Positions 33,101 to 48,100 of a stretch of DNA of 64,000 nucleotides are shown piece by piece. The stretch lies in assembly GCA_030770545.1 (NCBI GenBank), contig CM061102.1, positions 10,901,501 to 10,965,500 on the forward strand, given 5' to 3'. The notes under the pieces are model-generated. The model saw nothing but the letters and a program-made list of their open reading frames with translations. It was not told the DNA's origin and did no database searches. The position numbers and the translations under genes were made by a program. Source of the DNA: Macropodus opercularis (taxonomy: Eukaryota > Chordata > Actinopteri > Anabantiformes > Osphronemidae). Position 1 is the stretch's first letter, and every line of letters begins with the position of its first letter.

Positions 33101-36100
33101 CGGAGGAAGTTGTGTTTGCATGCGTTATATTTTACTTTCAGTTTTTTTTGTATTTGTGTGTTCCAGGGCAGAGATTGATGAGATATGAATGTATCTTACC
33201 CTCCTCCGTGGTTTTCCTGGGGATAACGGTCAAGGTCAACCTCTGTACCAGGGAGTGGGTGCATGGGTGGTGGAGGCAGGGGCATGTTAGCCCAGCATGT
33301 CCCATTTGATTTAGAGGTCTTTGTTCCACCTTTCGCCTTCTTTTTCTTTCCAACCTTTGTACCTGAGGGTCAGTGGAGATGAAGGGAATTTGCGTCTTCT
33401 CTACACAATAGTAAGACACACTACCCACAAATACCCTGCGCTGGATTTGCACAGTTTTTCCTGTAATGCTATTTTCTATCTTCCTCTGTTTTTTTTTCTC
33501 AGGCTTATCTCCCACCCTGTGTTCATTATTTCCCTTTCTAGTGTGCTGACTAAATGTTGATATTTCTCAGAGGCATCAGAACCTGCGGTGAAGCTCTTTA
33601 AATCGTATCTATACAACCTCCCCACTTGCTCTACTTTTTCTCTGACATTTAGTTGAGCACGCAGCCTGCTGTGAAGAAAATACTAACGTACAGACAGAAA
33701 TGCCTGCGTGACTTCACTACATTCATGTACACTATACAAACAATTCACAACACTGAGGGATTTTACGCCACCACTAATCAAGTTAACCCAAAGAAGTGCG
33801 TCATGATTGTGTGACATTTCTGGGCTAGATAAGCTCCCAGGGTAGAATTGTGATGAAGACAGAAGAGTAATTAAGAACATTTTCCTAAGGGGCCATTTTC
33901 AGTGAATATGTAAATAAATTCCCTTCTTTCCCTTTCCCTGCTTTAATGTGCCTCTAAACTCCGTGGTAGTAATTCCACTGAAGGAAAACGTTTCCCCTGT
34001 CTCACTGTTTTTACTGGTCATTCAAGCAGTACTGCAGAGGTCTGACATACACAAGAGTACAAACATCACAGCGGACACACAAAGAGCTCTGCCTTCCACT
34101 GTAATCGTACCACTGCCAGGGCGTCTGTCAGTCAGCGAGTAGCCCAGGTTCGCGATCTCCTGCTGGGCCTGGAGAGACGCCTTCCAGCGGGGATCCGGTC
34201 TGTCCACAGCCAGTTCGTGGAAGCTGTTGGACTGGAGGATCTGAGTGGTGGCATAAGGGGTCGGCTGACTGCCTCGTGCCGGGCTGCTGTAGCCGGCCTT
34301 GCCCATGAAGTCGATACTGCTGTAGATGGCACCGTCGGACAGCATGGTGCCCGTCTTCTCCACCGCTGCCGAGGGCAACACGTCTGCGGAAGAGGAGAGT
34401 GACAGAGTGTGGAGCGAAAGGGAAAAGGGATCATGGAGAGATACTTTCACATGGAGTTAACGATCTTTAAGGTCATTAACACTCCCTGCTGCCGTGGCAC
34501 TCTGTATTAGTTAAATACAGGTCTCAATTGGTCTTGATATAAATGAAAGTGATTATCTACAACCATAATTAGCATGCAACACACTGTGAGGGCCTGGTGG
34601 AGTGTTCACAAGAGGGACACTCAAACAGCGATAACCTTCAGCGCTACTGTCTTCACACAGAAAGCCTGCAGCCCACCAGAGCTGCAATGAGCTTGGAGAA
34701 CATACAAACACACAAAATGCAAAACAAAAACACATCTTCGCACTATCAGTCTCGTACAACCTTGAAAAATACTCAATGGCAGGGCACGAGGAGGATGACG
34801 ATGGGCAAAGAGTATATGCAAAGGGAACTTTTAAGCCAAATATCAGGCCTGTCAAATCAAATTAGCAAAGCAGAACCCTCAAAGGCTTATTTAATTTGAG
34901 CGCGTGTGTTTGTTTGTGTGCATGCTGTCCTGTCACCACGCTTCCCGAAGGGATGAACATCAAAACTGTCAAAGCGGGCATTGCTAAAGCTGTATTCACC
35001 CCAGCCTGTTTATCTTCCTTACCTCCTCTGCCAAAGTTGCTCCCGCCCTTCGGACTCCCTAAGCCCCCGTTTGCCGGGAGGCTGGTGGAGGGCCAGGAGT
35101 CAGCTAACCAGGGAAGGCCCGGGTCACCAGCCTTCAACAGCCCTGGACGGCTGCAAGAAGAGGTTTGTTAATATACAAAGAAAGAGGGTGGCGCATTGTT
35201 AAACACCCAGCCTGAGCCGTAACAGCGTTGCTCATTTTCCCCCTGCTGCATCAACAACAAATTGATGAGAAAATTCATTCAGCATATTCGCGCCCGTGGA
35301 GCAGCCCAGTGCACCGGCAACAATAAACAACAGACAGACATAGAGTGGCAAGTCTATAAATCAGACTTCTGCCTCCCCGTAACTCCAGACTCCTAACTCT
35401 CCCTGAAGAAGCAAGGCAGGCCTAAATACACACTAAATCCACTTTAGAGCCTTAGCACAACACAAATTTACATTTTAAATTGAGAATCATGGACAGCCCC
35501 TGGCAGATCAGCTACACTGGAGCACCATCTCCATAGCAACAGAGACAGCAAAAGCCCATTAGGTAGTTTAGGAAAGCTACTGTGTCATTCTGTCTTAGTG
35601 AAACACAACAGTCACAAAGATAGTTTTAGACTTCAAGGTGGGGAAGTTGAGAAGGGCAACGCAGGGCGAGAAATACTGCTAACAACCATGTGGTATCAGC
35701 TGCGATGAAGGGACAGAACATGCGTGGCCAGTCTGCACGTGTGCACTCACTGTGCAGCTACACAGACAATTTCCCACTGATTCACCCAGTGACAAGGGAC
35801 TTGTTCACAGCTGACTTGGTGATGGCTCAAAGGTGTTCAAACAATTATGTCAATAATTTCCCTTTTAAATGACACAAGCACACACATACATTTACATAAA
35901 TTGCCTTGGAAACACATGCTGATAACACAATATGTGCATATTCAGTGTGGCGGAGCACACACACACAAACAGACGAGCCAAGAAGCTCGTTTATTTTTAG
36001 GGCAGTGTTTTTCCAACGCTGGTTCTGGCGCTGAGCTTATCTGCCTGCTTAGGTGTGACAAAAAGGAAGCTGGTAACACAGGGGCACAGGGAGGTGTGTG

Positions 36101-39100
36101 TGTGTGTGTGTGTGTGAGAGAGGGGGGACCTTCATCCTTTAGCTTTTCTGAAAAGCAAATTCACCTCTTCAGCAGTCTTTCATATTCATATTCAAAAATT
36201 CTCACGGCCACCGCACAAAGTTTCAAGATCCAGCACTTTGTTGTTCCGTCCCCACATGCGACCCGTCGTACAGTGTTCGCCGTACGCCAAGCTTTTCAAC
36301 CGGCACATTCATCACCTCCCCACCCCACAACCCCCCTCCTCCTCCCACGACCTTGCACTCTGCCAGCTACCTCAAATGAACTGAGGGAGAGCCAGCGAAT
36401 AAAACAGCGGCCCACCTGCATTAATTGCTAACACTCACTTCAAAGGAGTGATTAATGATTTCATCAAGTGTACATCAGTGCAAATCATACACTGAGGTGA
36501 GTAAGCAGAGGGGAATATTGGAACATGTATGCAAATCCTATTCATCATGAAAGAACTCTTCATCTCAGGTATTACAATGGGCTTTTGTTGTTGAGAAGGT
36601 AGAGTGAGCAGTGAGCTGTGGCGCTAAAATGTCAGTGGCAAAGCTCTAGCGATGGGGTTCCATGATTTTTATAAGGTAATTTAAATTCTCACCTTCCGTT
36701 TCTGATCAGGCCTCTGTCTCGTTGGAAAGTGACTTGAGAGAAAAGCAAGGGAGGAGACAGAAAAATAATTACGCCACAATTATTTTGTCTAAAAACGGTG
36801 CAGCAGTGCCATCAATTAGAATGACTGATGGATTACTGCACTCAAGAACGTAGGCAGTGAAATTGCTGCGGTATTATAACACAATGTAAAGACATACCTG
36901 CCCGCGTGAAGGTGAAGGACTGAACTGCAAGACAGAAAAGATGTTCATATCAGAAAATGGATAAAGTGTGATGGAGCGTGAAAAATTCATGGAATCAGGT
37001 GTGGAACAATGGGGTTTCATCTTCGTGTTGTTTCTCTGATGGTGTGTCAGCACTGGCAGATTTTGATGAAGTGAGTGGTGATGCATCTTCCAGCATTTTA
37101 TTAAAAAAATAAATAAATAAACATGAATTACGCTGATTCCCTGAGGACATAGTTCAAATGAAGGCGACACATTTGACCCCTTTGGCCTGGAGGCATCTGC
37201 GTCATCGTCATTTTTGTTTTTTTCTTTCTTACTTTTGCGTTCCACGTTTGGAGGGGGAGGAAAGAAGAAAGGAAGCATTTCTAAACGGAAATGTGATGTT
37301 TTGGAATTAAACTCCTGAATTTGTTCTGAGAGACGGGATCAGAGAAGCAGCACTCAATCACGTAAATCCCTATTGAATTAGGAAATCACGCGGCTCCCAA
37401 GTCAATGCTTTGATACCTGCAATACAAATCACGATAATGGCACGCGGCTATATGCTTGACTCGCAGAGGGATGAAGGAATATTTCATAGCTAAACTCAGT
37501 TGTGCTTCGTGTTGCTGTGCAAACAACACCAGCATCGGTGGTAATAGAGGGGCATGTTAAATTACTTGTCTCGCCTGGATGTATTAGAGTGTTGAGATGC
37601 GGTGCTGATGGAACTCAGCACGGTTGATGCACATCAGCGCACACTGAATTAAAGTAAATAGGGCTTATTTCCATCTGTGCTGACTGTTCGTCCTTTGTCC
37701 TGCATTTCAGCTTAAACGAAGTCACATCTGCGCTGACTGCTGCCTTCGCTGGAGAGGGAGAGAGATCTGTGTTGATGCAGAACCGCGTAAATAGATTTTT
37801 CTTGTTTCTTACCTGCGTAGTTGCTCAGTCCCTTCCGTTTCTTTCTCCTCCAGTACAGCCAGGCGCTGAAGCCCATAAGGACAATCCAGCAGGCTCCCCC
37901 CAGTCCGGCAATGAAGGCTGGTTGCTTCACTACGTCTGAGATGCTATTGTTGCCTTCTGATCCGGTCATTACGTCCCGCAGTTCTGCACCTGAGGGCACC
38001 ACAAACAAATATACGGTCACACACAGGAAAGACATGTTAGGAATAAGTAAACAAACATTTTACTGCGAAAATCTTATTTTCAATAAAACAATATTTGTAA
38101 TGTGAGCAGAATTAATCAAACAGCCATTTATTTGCTGTAACAGTAACGTGTGAAACAGTGAATGTAAAGCATCAAGCTGCATGGACAACGGGAATGAAAA
38201 TGCAATAAACATGCAGGGCAGCTGGGACTCCAAAAATATAAATAAATAAAAATAAAAAAACAGCATCAGAGCAGCCAGTATGTAGGTAGACTTAATCAAT
38301 TCAGCAGTGCACTTATCAACTTGAGCTGCAAGACATGAGATTGACAGAGCAGCTCTGGCAGAGTTTGATTTTCTGTTGCGGCTACTGTGCTGTGAAATTA
38401 GATTCACAGTCTCCAGCAGGAAACTCCCTCCGTCATTAAGCTTCAGTCCACACGCCTGTGTTTCCCTTTCTCTGCGCGTTAAGGGTGTTATTATATATCA
38501 GTCAAAAGTCACACAAGAAGAACATTTGGCCTGGGCTCCCTTATTGATTTTGGGCTTATATACTCCTGGCATCCTTTAGGCATTTGATAAGATGCGATAG
38601 GCTGATAAGCTCCTACAAAAACACAGTCTACTTTGTTAGCACCAGCTGCCCACATATTGACGAGGCTTACTGATATAGCTAACAGTATTTGGCACTGTTG
38701 CCAGACACTACACTTAATGAACCACTATTGATTCCTCACTAGACATCTGTGCAGTCTTATTTCTTGAAGTGTGATAAACTAATAAATCATTTTTCCAGTC
38801 TGTGATGGAGACCTGGGTTCCAGATTATAAGGTTATTTCATTTGACTCCGGGTTTGAGGTGTGTGTGTGTGAGTGGATTACCCAGGATGATGAGCTGGGG
38901 TTTGCTTTTGACTCCCACCCCTGCGCTGGTGCCTGCTGCCACCTCCACGCGGTACTGCACCCCTGTCTGCAGACCCCCGACAACCACTGAGCGGATGGTT
39001 GCATCCACGGACTTATTCACATGGAACCGTGTCTCGTTGGCCAAACACCAGATCTGAAGAAAACACACGTGTCATTCATTGTATGACGGCATATAGCACA

Positions 39101-42100
39101 ATAAATTTAGCTTGGCGCAGGGTTTGCTCGTACCTTGTACTCCTGGATGATGCCGTTCTGCTGGTCAGTGGGAGGAGGGTCCCATGACACGCTGATGGAC
39201 GTGCTGTTATGGTTCCCTACCGTCAGGACGGTGACTTGCTGTGGAGGCGCGCTTGGTGCTGATGGGGCAGAGGTTTGACAATTTTACAAACACAAAATAC
39301 TCCACAGTTCACACTGGCACATTGTTTCCTAACAGAGCAGGGAGTGTTTTTATATCACAGAAGGATTTGTCTCACCCACTCGCTCAATTCATATTCATAC
39401 AGCCCAGCATACGACAAGCCAACGTGGCAGATGGCTCGCAGAGCACTTCATCTCAATTTCCCATCTTTATCATAAGACTTGTTTTCCTTTGCATGACTGT
39501 TCCTATGATGCACACACTGAGCCTACAAAGTCCAAATTGTACTTTATTAATTGCTCAAATGAATCCAAGCACACCAGCAAGTTTAGATGGGATGAAATGG
39601 TCTCTGCCAAGATGAGAATAGCTGGGCTGGGTCGCTAGCGTCACTTCTGTAATAGATTCCCTCCACTGAGAACACGCTCAAATACCTCCAAAGTAGCTGT
39701 ATTCAGTTTTGCTTATCTGAATGGAAATGCTGAACGTTCATGTCCTGTAATGAAGGTTTTGGGATAGTTTCTCGACAGAGCCAAATTAAAATGGCCTCTT
39801 TAATGGGTTATTTATTAAATGTACCACTTACATGGACATGAGAGATTTAAAGAAGCTCCAGGCAGCAGGAGGCTGAATGGTCTGTACAACCACATCGGGC
39901 ACATAGTTTCTCATGATTCCCATTAAAACTACCATTATCTTGTGACTGAGCACATGAAAGAATGACTCTGAACCTAATTACAGAGCTACAAAATCATAAA
40001 TAACGCTCCAGTATATGAAACGGCTCTACACTATGTAAACACGGCACAGAATGTCACAGCAATGCAGGGAAGCTGAAGCAGGTGGGCCATGACATTTGCC
40101 ACCTGGAGCAAACAAGACAACCCTGGATACTAGGACTCGAATTCTCCACATGGCCCTGGGTATGAGAAATGTAACGAACACGTATTTCATAGAAACTACA
40201 GACACCACATACAAAGTCAGGTCAGAGCTGTCAGTCTTCTGAGACCTGGATAGCTCCTCACATCTGGTTCCAGTAAGTGATATAGTAATAATAGATCCTT
40301 TGAGCATGAAAGATAAAATAAACCTCTGGTACTTATTTCCCTCATAGCAGGTGACATATCTGCGAGATATATCACAGCGTGGAAGACAACAACCATATGA
40401 GATGCAGTTGAATTTTAATAACTGACTCAACCTACTTTCTATATTCAGTTTATTATATTTAGACTGTGTCACCTTTCTGAGGCAATTACTGTTAAACCAA
40501 CACTTAAAGATGTAGAATCCAAATATAGATGAATTTAAAAAAGTATACTAACCTGTAGAAAATAACTCTAACTCTAATAACTCTATGATGGATTCTATAA
40601 AAAAAAAAAGGTGAAACCAGTGGACTGATAGGAAATAAAAATTTAAATCTACTGAAGTAAAAACAAACAAAGGTTGGATGACATTTAAGTTACACAACTC
40701 TTCTATATGGATCAAACATGTTTCATAATGAACATGTTTTAGAATCATGCTCACACATAGACGGAGGCGCAGCACTGAAACCCACCGAGAGAGTTTCATA
40801 GGCTACTGGTTGTGATTGACAGGTACCGGAGCACGGACCGCATCACACCCCGCTGCGTGTGCGGCTGCCGAACTTCTGACCACCACAGCGATCAATGCAA
40901 CACTATATACTATTGTTAAGTTGATGTTGAGTGCAGCAGAAATATCATTTCAGTGCTGCTGGTTCAGCAAACTGATGGAGCTCGTCCAGTAAGGAAGCAT
41001 TTCCAGACAGGAAGCATTAAGTTTCCATATGTACAAAACAATCTCGGAGGATGAATATTGACCACAGTACCAGTAATGACTAAGTACAATAGAACAATAA
41101 AAAAAACAACAGCAAAAAGTGTGTGCTGTTAATATTGTGACTAATACTGAGAGTAAAACTGATGAACTCAGTAGCTGGAGAGTAATTTCAAGCAATTAAT
41201 GCAAAGGGAACGATTAAGTTTTTAGTCACAGCTCTGCAATTAAACAAAAGACACTTAAACCTAATGTCCTGATACACGGGATAGAAAGCAGTAAACATAC
41301 CCTGTTATGCAAATTGTTGCATCAATTAAGCTAATTAAGTTATGAATTACCAAGCGTTTCTATGCCTCTGTACCTGTCCCCAAAGAAAACACGAGCAGAA
41401 TATGTAGCGTTGGGCACGTAGTGTGATGACAGCGCTGTAAAGCTACTCTGGCCATTTTGCTGTCACAAACAGCTCACTGAAGGCTTGTGAGCGTCGTTAA
41501 TCTTGATGCACAGTTTTTTCACGGTTCTGACCCCGGAGACCACGACGATGACCCCTTAGTGTTTCACAACGGCAGCGGCACATTCCCAATCTGCTGCAGA
41601 TGGATGGCCGGTGTTGTCATAATTCTGCCGAACAGCACATTTCTACACTCATGAGCCTTGGTAGGTTAATTACATTTTTTTCTTCACCAGGATGCCTTGT
41701 TTCCAGAACCTAGCCCCAGAAAGCAGAGCATGTGCCTCGGTCTGCAAAAGCTCCAGCGCTCCTGCCCGGGCAGTTTAATTGGACTCCAGTGAGTTTTCGC
41801 CCCCTCATCTGCTTATCGGGAGGAATAAACAGCACTGTGTTGGTCTCGTTGTCAGATGCTGTGGGTTAAAGTTTTGTTTCACATTAATCGTCTCATCATT
41901 GCTCTCAGTAGCAGCAATATTCTGCAATGAACTGCATGAAGAGCAAACTTAACTTAACTTAGAGAGCTTATAGTACTAGTGGAGGACAATGGTGATTTAT
42001 TAACCCATACAAATGAGATGGATGTTAACATGTCAACCTCAAAAAGGAAGATCTGTCTGAATGTGTTGGACGAAGCTTGTGAGTCGCTAAAACGTGCTGC

Positions 42101-45100
42101 TCTTTATTTTTATGATGATGATGAGTAATACTTAGTTACAATATCCTTTAATATTGAAGGCAAAACTAAAAACACGGTGAGTCCTATAATAACTGTGCAT
42201 GTCTGAAGCACAGTAATGTCAAACACGATCACATGCTCTGGATCATAAATGTGTTTATAAATGAAGTATGTGGCATTGAACGACATGGGGCCTTAAGATG
42301 TGTTAACCCAAGAAGAATCAGCAGGTGATCAATTTAAGTGGATGGTGGGAGGACATGGAAACCTCAGTGGAAGTTATGTCCAGGCTGAAGGGGGGGGGGT
42401 CTGTGATGCAGGTCTGGTTGGTGTGTGATGGTGACAAGGCAGCAGGGGGCTCACAGAGGGGCTGTGAGAGAGAGAGAGCTGAGCTTGTGTCAAGGGAGAC
42501 AGTTCCTGCCCTCCCCCTCCGCTCGCCAACCCACGGAGGCCTGGGCCTGTCACAGACCCCCGCTGCGCTGTCGGGGAGACCTGTTTTCACACACGGGGGA
42601 CATGGCACTGCAGCAGTATGCGCGTGTGGGTGGCTGTACTTGAAATGCCATTATCCATTACTATCTGGCGATGAAGCCATTACCAGCGGCTGCTAAATAT
42701 AAGACTGGGAGGAATCATTTACACAAGCACGTTCGCTCTCAATTGTTCATTTGCAACACAAAGTGGGTAAAGAAATGCTTTCTTTTTATTTTCAGACATG
42801 ACAGTGTTGGGCTCACCTTCCTCCATGGTGCGTGCTGTCATGGATTCACTGTCTGCCCCTTGGAACTCATTGAAGTATGGCCGTACTTTAATCTCATAGA
42901 CAATGCCTTTCTTCAGACCAGACAGAGTTATGTCTCTCTCTGAGGCGACCTTCAAGTCCTGGATCTGCCAGGGCCCTGGGGAGGGCAGCCCTGACGTTTG
43001 CCGGTACAGAACCCGGTACCCTTGAATAAACTGGGATGGATTCTCCACCTGAGGGGAGAGGAGGAGAGAGCGGGATGAAGATCTTCTGTGTGGTAATGAT
43101 GTGGGCGGTGTCGTACATCTGTCTGTAAACTACTTTGGATGAGCGTTAAGCGATGTGTCCTCTTTCAATGACAATGGGCACTTGGTTAATCATACAGTTT
43201 AATCAGCAGGAAAGCAACAAACAATACGCTGCGTTGCTCTCAAAGCTCCAACAGTCGGACACCTTTTCTTTTTTTGATAGCTTTTGCTGGTACATTTCAA
43301 ACAAAGAGTAGAATGCGTAACAGACACAAGTCATAGTAATGGTTTGATAACTGGGACAGAAGCTAGAAGAAGCTTTTAAACATGATATAAAGGCAGCTGT
43401 TTATCATCAGACTAGTCCATATATATTAGGATGGATCTCCTTTGTTCTTTCTCTCCCTCTGGGGACTTATTCTGCATTAACAAAATGATTTGTGTGTCTA
43501 AAAGCATGAAAACGAGGGGAAGTAGGGCCCCTCATATTTTCATCGCCCATTGTTAGTTGCAATAGAATAGAATAGAATAGAATTTATGGTTGAGGCCATG
43601 AATCAAAACAAATTACCTTCCTCTTTATTCACCTTCCTATTGTCTTAGAAGACGGCTGTAGAATTAATCAAGACCCTCAGTACACTGTGTCTGACACACT
43701 CATGGGCTTGGCCAGTCCTCTTATATTGTCCAGAATCATCGTTCTTAGTGTTTTCAACAGTAGTTCAACTTTGCAAAGTCATCATATTTCACAACGAGGG
43801 GGGTTGTGTTGCTGCTTTATTACTTTTATAGGTATTTTTCAGAAAATCCAACTCAGCAGTAAGTGGGTAGAGGCCGTACGCTGTAGATATATAGAAATTA
43901 GGCATCGCACACACAGGGCAACAAGACACAGACTTTAAGAAATGTCAGCTTTGCATATGAATCACTCAGATTCAGATGCGTTTCTTTGACCTTGCATAGT
44001 GAACAAGTGCTCTTTCCATAGCTGGGGCCCAATCAAACAACATCTGTTGACCCTTCATGAAGGCGATGCTGGAAGGTCAACACTGACCACACGTGTATTT
44101 ATTCTGCCACCGTCTGAGTTTAAAGCAGCAATACGGTACCGACAAACAGCACTAAGCGAGCCCGTCCAGCGCGTGTCACTAACCCACAGCAGCCGTCAGA
44201 ACAGACAACTTGCCAACAGACAGAGCGAACATTTCCCAAATCCAGCGCTGACTGCAAGCCGCCTCCAGAACAGACATGTGTAGCATCTAATGGTGATGTA
44301 TTTGTCCTGCGTGCAAACATTAGTCTTGATTCTTGCATCACCTAAAACCATTTTAAATTGATTGAGCACCAGCTGTTCAGACTTTGAATGTGTAGCCATC
44401 TCATGATATTTAGTATGTGTGTGTCTGTGTGTGTGTGTGCCAGCTAATCCAAAACCCAGCGACACGCCAAGTAAAAGGTTCTCCAACGAGCTCAGACGAG
44501 TTGTGTGTTGCTTCGCTGCAGGTGATGTGGGCGTGGAGCAGCTAGTGTGAATCACAGTATGTTTTTCAAGTACTTACAGTCCATGTGACCTGCACTGTAG
44601 TGGAGCTGAGGACCACAGGGTTGTGCATGCTGACCACCACGTCACCCAGCTCCTTCTGCACACGGCGGTGGTCCACTCCCTGTGCCGTGGGACTGATGTC
44701 TGGGAGAATGAAGGAAGGACAGGCATTACTGCTGCTTCTCACTTAGACTCTGCTACAATCTGTTTCCCTCTCTGTACCTTGTGTCCGGACGGGCTCAGAC
44801 ATGGGGCTGGGGTCGCCGAGCCCTTGAGCATTGACTGCCCTAATGATGAACAGGTACACAGTATTGGGTCGTAGATCCTTGACTGTGACCTCTGTGGTTT
44901 TCACATGATCCGCCATCGTCTGCCAGCTGTTACTCACTGACTGACTGTAGAAAGAAGAAACCTAATCAGTTTGGCAGAATAGATTTTCTGTCTACTTGGA
45001 TTCCTACTGCTCTTCTGCACGAAGGGAGCTTTTATTTTGTTGAATTGATATTTATGTATTTTAACATTTTTAATTTTTTACATTTCCATTGAACTATAAA

Positions 45101-48100
45101 TGTATCTTCAACGCTGTGTCTGCTGCTGCCCTGGCGTGTTTGAATACCAACACAAACACCCACATCTGTTACTGCCATGAAAGTTCGGGGTCACTAAACG
45201 TAGCCCGAGGCCATAGGTCGCAGACATACCCGAAGGCCTCAATGACATAGGAGGACACCGGGGAGCCTGCCTCTGGCCCCGGTTCCCATGACAACGAGAT
45301 GCTGCTCTTGGTAACATCAGTGACCTCTGGCTTGGAGGGCGGGCCTGGGAGAGCCGTTGCATTGTGAGACATGGATTCTACGAAGTCAGTGGAGTCTGAC
45401 GGGAAAGAAGGGAGAAAAGTAGAGGGACAGCATGTGAACACGCACAGTCTGCCGAGACATTCTTGTGTGCTTTAAATGACACTTTCATGCTAATTATTTC
45501 TACTGAAGCAGACCTCTGACATCCAAGTAGGCACTCCATGATGTTTCTCCACTGGAGCTGGTGGCAACGCAGGCGTACAACCCTGAGTCAGACAGCTGAA
45601 AAACACATAATGACTTCATTAAGTTACGCTGTAGTCTTTTCTCTACTTTTCTTTTCATATTCAAATCTTTAGCCTGGGCTGCCTGGGTTCGACTGAATCC
45701 AATAGACTGCAACTCACATCCCAGCTGGTTTACACAAACACGTACATCAGTCTGGGCATTTGAAGGAGACTCGCAAGCTAGCAGTACAGTAAAAATGCAT
45801 TAACCTCTACTGGCCTGCATTTGGCTCGAGAAAAGCCTCAGAGTGGATGAGGAGCAACTTTAACACCAGCCAATGAAAAAAAAAAAGCTCAGTAAGAGCT
45901 TACATTAATTTTCTTAATTGATTTCTTCCAATAATACTCACCCTCATTCCGAGAGCCATCAGCATTATCATCATCGGTGCTGACACAGGAGCTATGAGAT
46001 ATGACAATCTATTTTATATTGGCAAAGCCTTAGGAGTCACTGACAACTGCTATCTCTCTGGAGATTGACACAGGGAGAGCACTTTTATATTGCAGTTCCC
46101 CCGTTATATTACCCTCTTTAGACTCCGCTCACTGGTCCCTGTCCTTGAGTCTTTGATTCTTACTGCTGCCTCAGAGATTCAGGCTAAATAGCGGCGTTTA
46201 ACGACTTATAAAAATCAATACTCGCTATTCATCTTTTAAAAGCAACCTGACTGCGGTTGTCCGCTTGAATTACATTCAGTTGACATCAGCTGTCGGCTGA
46301 GAAGATTTCGCCTTCCTCTGTCACTGATTGCAATGCAAGGACGTCATGTACACACTGTACGTAAAAACACTCGATGTGTGTTTGGATGTGTATCTATGTA
46401 CTGGAAATTTGGATCAACTGTTTATTGACAGTGCAGTGATAATTAATAATGCAGCTCAGACAAGAAATATTGAAATGTTCCCAGTGAAGAACAACATGAA
46501 CCTTGTGTTCAGAGTGTGTGTGTACAATCATTTGTGAGTAAAAAAACATATGTTTTCAGATTCATACGATACACCACTGACTAAAACGTGAAAAATATTC
46601 CCTTAGAGATTAATTAACAAGCCTTTGTTTTTGCTAATTAATCTGCAGGTCCTGATAAAACCACCGCAAGTGACACTTGACTGCTTAAACTACTCTCATC
46701 CAAAAGGAACCAAATCTTAGTGGAAGATCTCATTCCTCAGCTGGATGACTGCTATCATCCAGCCTATCATCCTTGTTCACGCCATGATCCCTTAGCAACG
46801 TGATTATTGTAGTTTATATCGACGCTCTCTTGGCTGTGATTGGTACTGACACACCTGGGTATCACCACATCTAAACGATACAGTAATTACCTTTCTCACT
46901 ACAGGGAACAGGAGCATATCTCAGCAAGCTGCATGCTAACCTATGCATCTGTACTCACTGCACTGTGCTGTCCGGCATTGCCCACCTTTGCGTTCTGGAT
47001 CTGAAGGCTCCCATGGTCAAGCAGAGAAAACCGCGGGTCCTTTCCAAGCAGGCTGGCCCCATTTTTTCTCCAGGTGACCGTAGGCTCTGGGTCCCCAGAT
47101 GCCTGACACCTGAGTAGGGTCACGCCGCCCACAGCCTGCGTTTGGTTGGACGGGCCCTGCCTGATGATGGGTGGGGGGCGGTCCTTGAGAGCTGAGGGTA
47201 AGAATATATATTTAAAAAAAGGCATTTGAATGCAATCCCAGCGTGGTAATTTTACTGTCATGGTCGTGTCAAACCCCGACTGCCTCTATTCGCACTTTGC
47301 TTAGACTGTGCCTGATTTGCGAACAACAATGCGTGACCTTATCACAAGGTGTTAATTTGTGATTGCAGTAATTGCATTAGTGATTGCAGGCCCAGTATGT
47401 TAGAGTTCAATCTGCCGGATTTGTTGTGAGCAGAAGTGGCTGCGTTGTGAGGCTGCTCCACAGTATTTCACTGTGCTCATGCCACTGCATCACACCTTCG
47501 AGCTTTAATTACTAGGTGAGGATTAACAATGCCTAACCCACGGTGCTAATTACCGTACCTTCTTTACAACACCTAACAACACGTTCCCACCTGTCCTGTC
47601 TCTAACCACTCTGACTCATGGCTGTACCGCCTCCCTCCTGGCATCTTTCCCCTCGCACACCCTAACAGAGCTCCAAATTAGCAAGCACAACAACAATACG
47701 TCTCCTTTAAAGCTTTTTAAAGCGTGTTATATCATCCACTAAACAGCCTCTGCACTCTGCAACAATAATTTCTGGAGCGTCGAATCTCTCTCGGCCTTGT
47801 AACTATCGCCTGCTTCCAATTTCCTCGCTGCTGCTCTCCACTGTTATCAGGTCTGTCTCCATTTGCACAAGTGTTTACAGCAGGTTCACCCTGCCTTATC
47901 TTTCATCACACCCCCTTGAACACATTGAGGAACACAGCAACTCCGGCAAAATAGGAAAGAAATCAGGTGCAGCTGGGTGCAGCATGGTGCACATTGAGCA
48001 GAGGTATATATGACAGGGCTCTTTTACAGTAATTATGTGCATGTAAGAGGCAATGAAAGATCCTCATTATTACCATTATGTTGGCTGTGGTCAGATTTAA

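Noticed and set aside
35847..36431. 194-codon open frame on the plus strand
   Set aside because: It crosses a GT/GA microsatellite, has low-complexity composition and lies antisense in a robo2 intron; no family resemblance.
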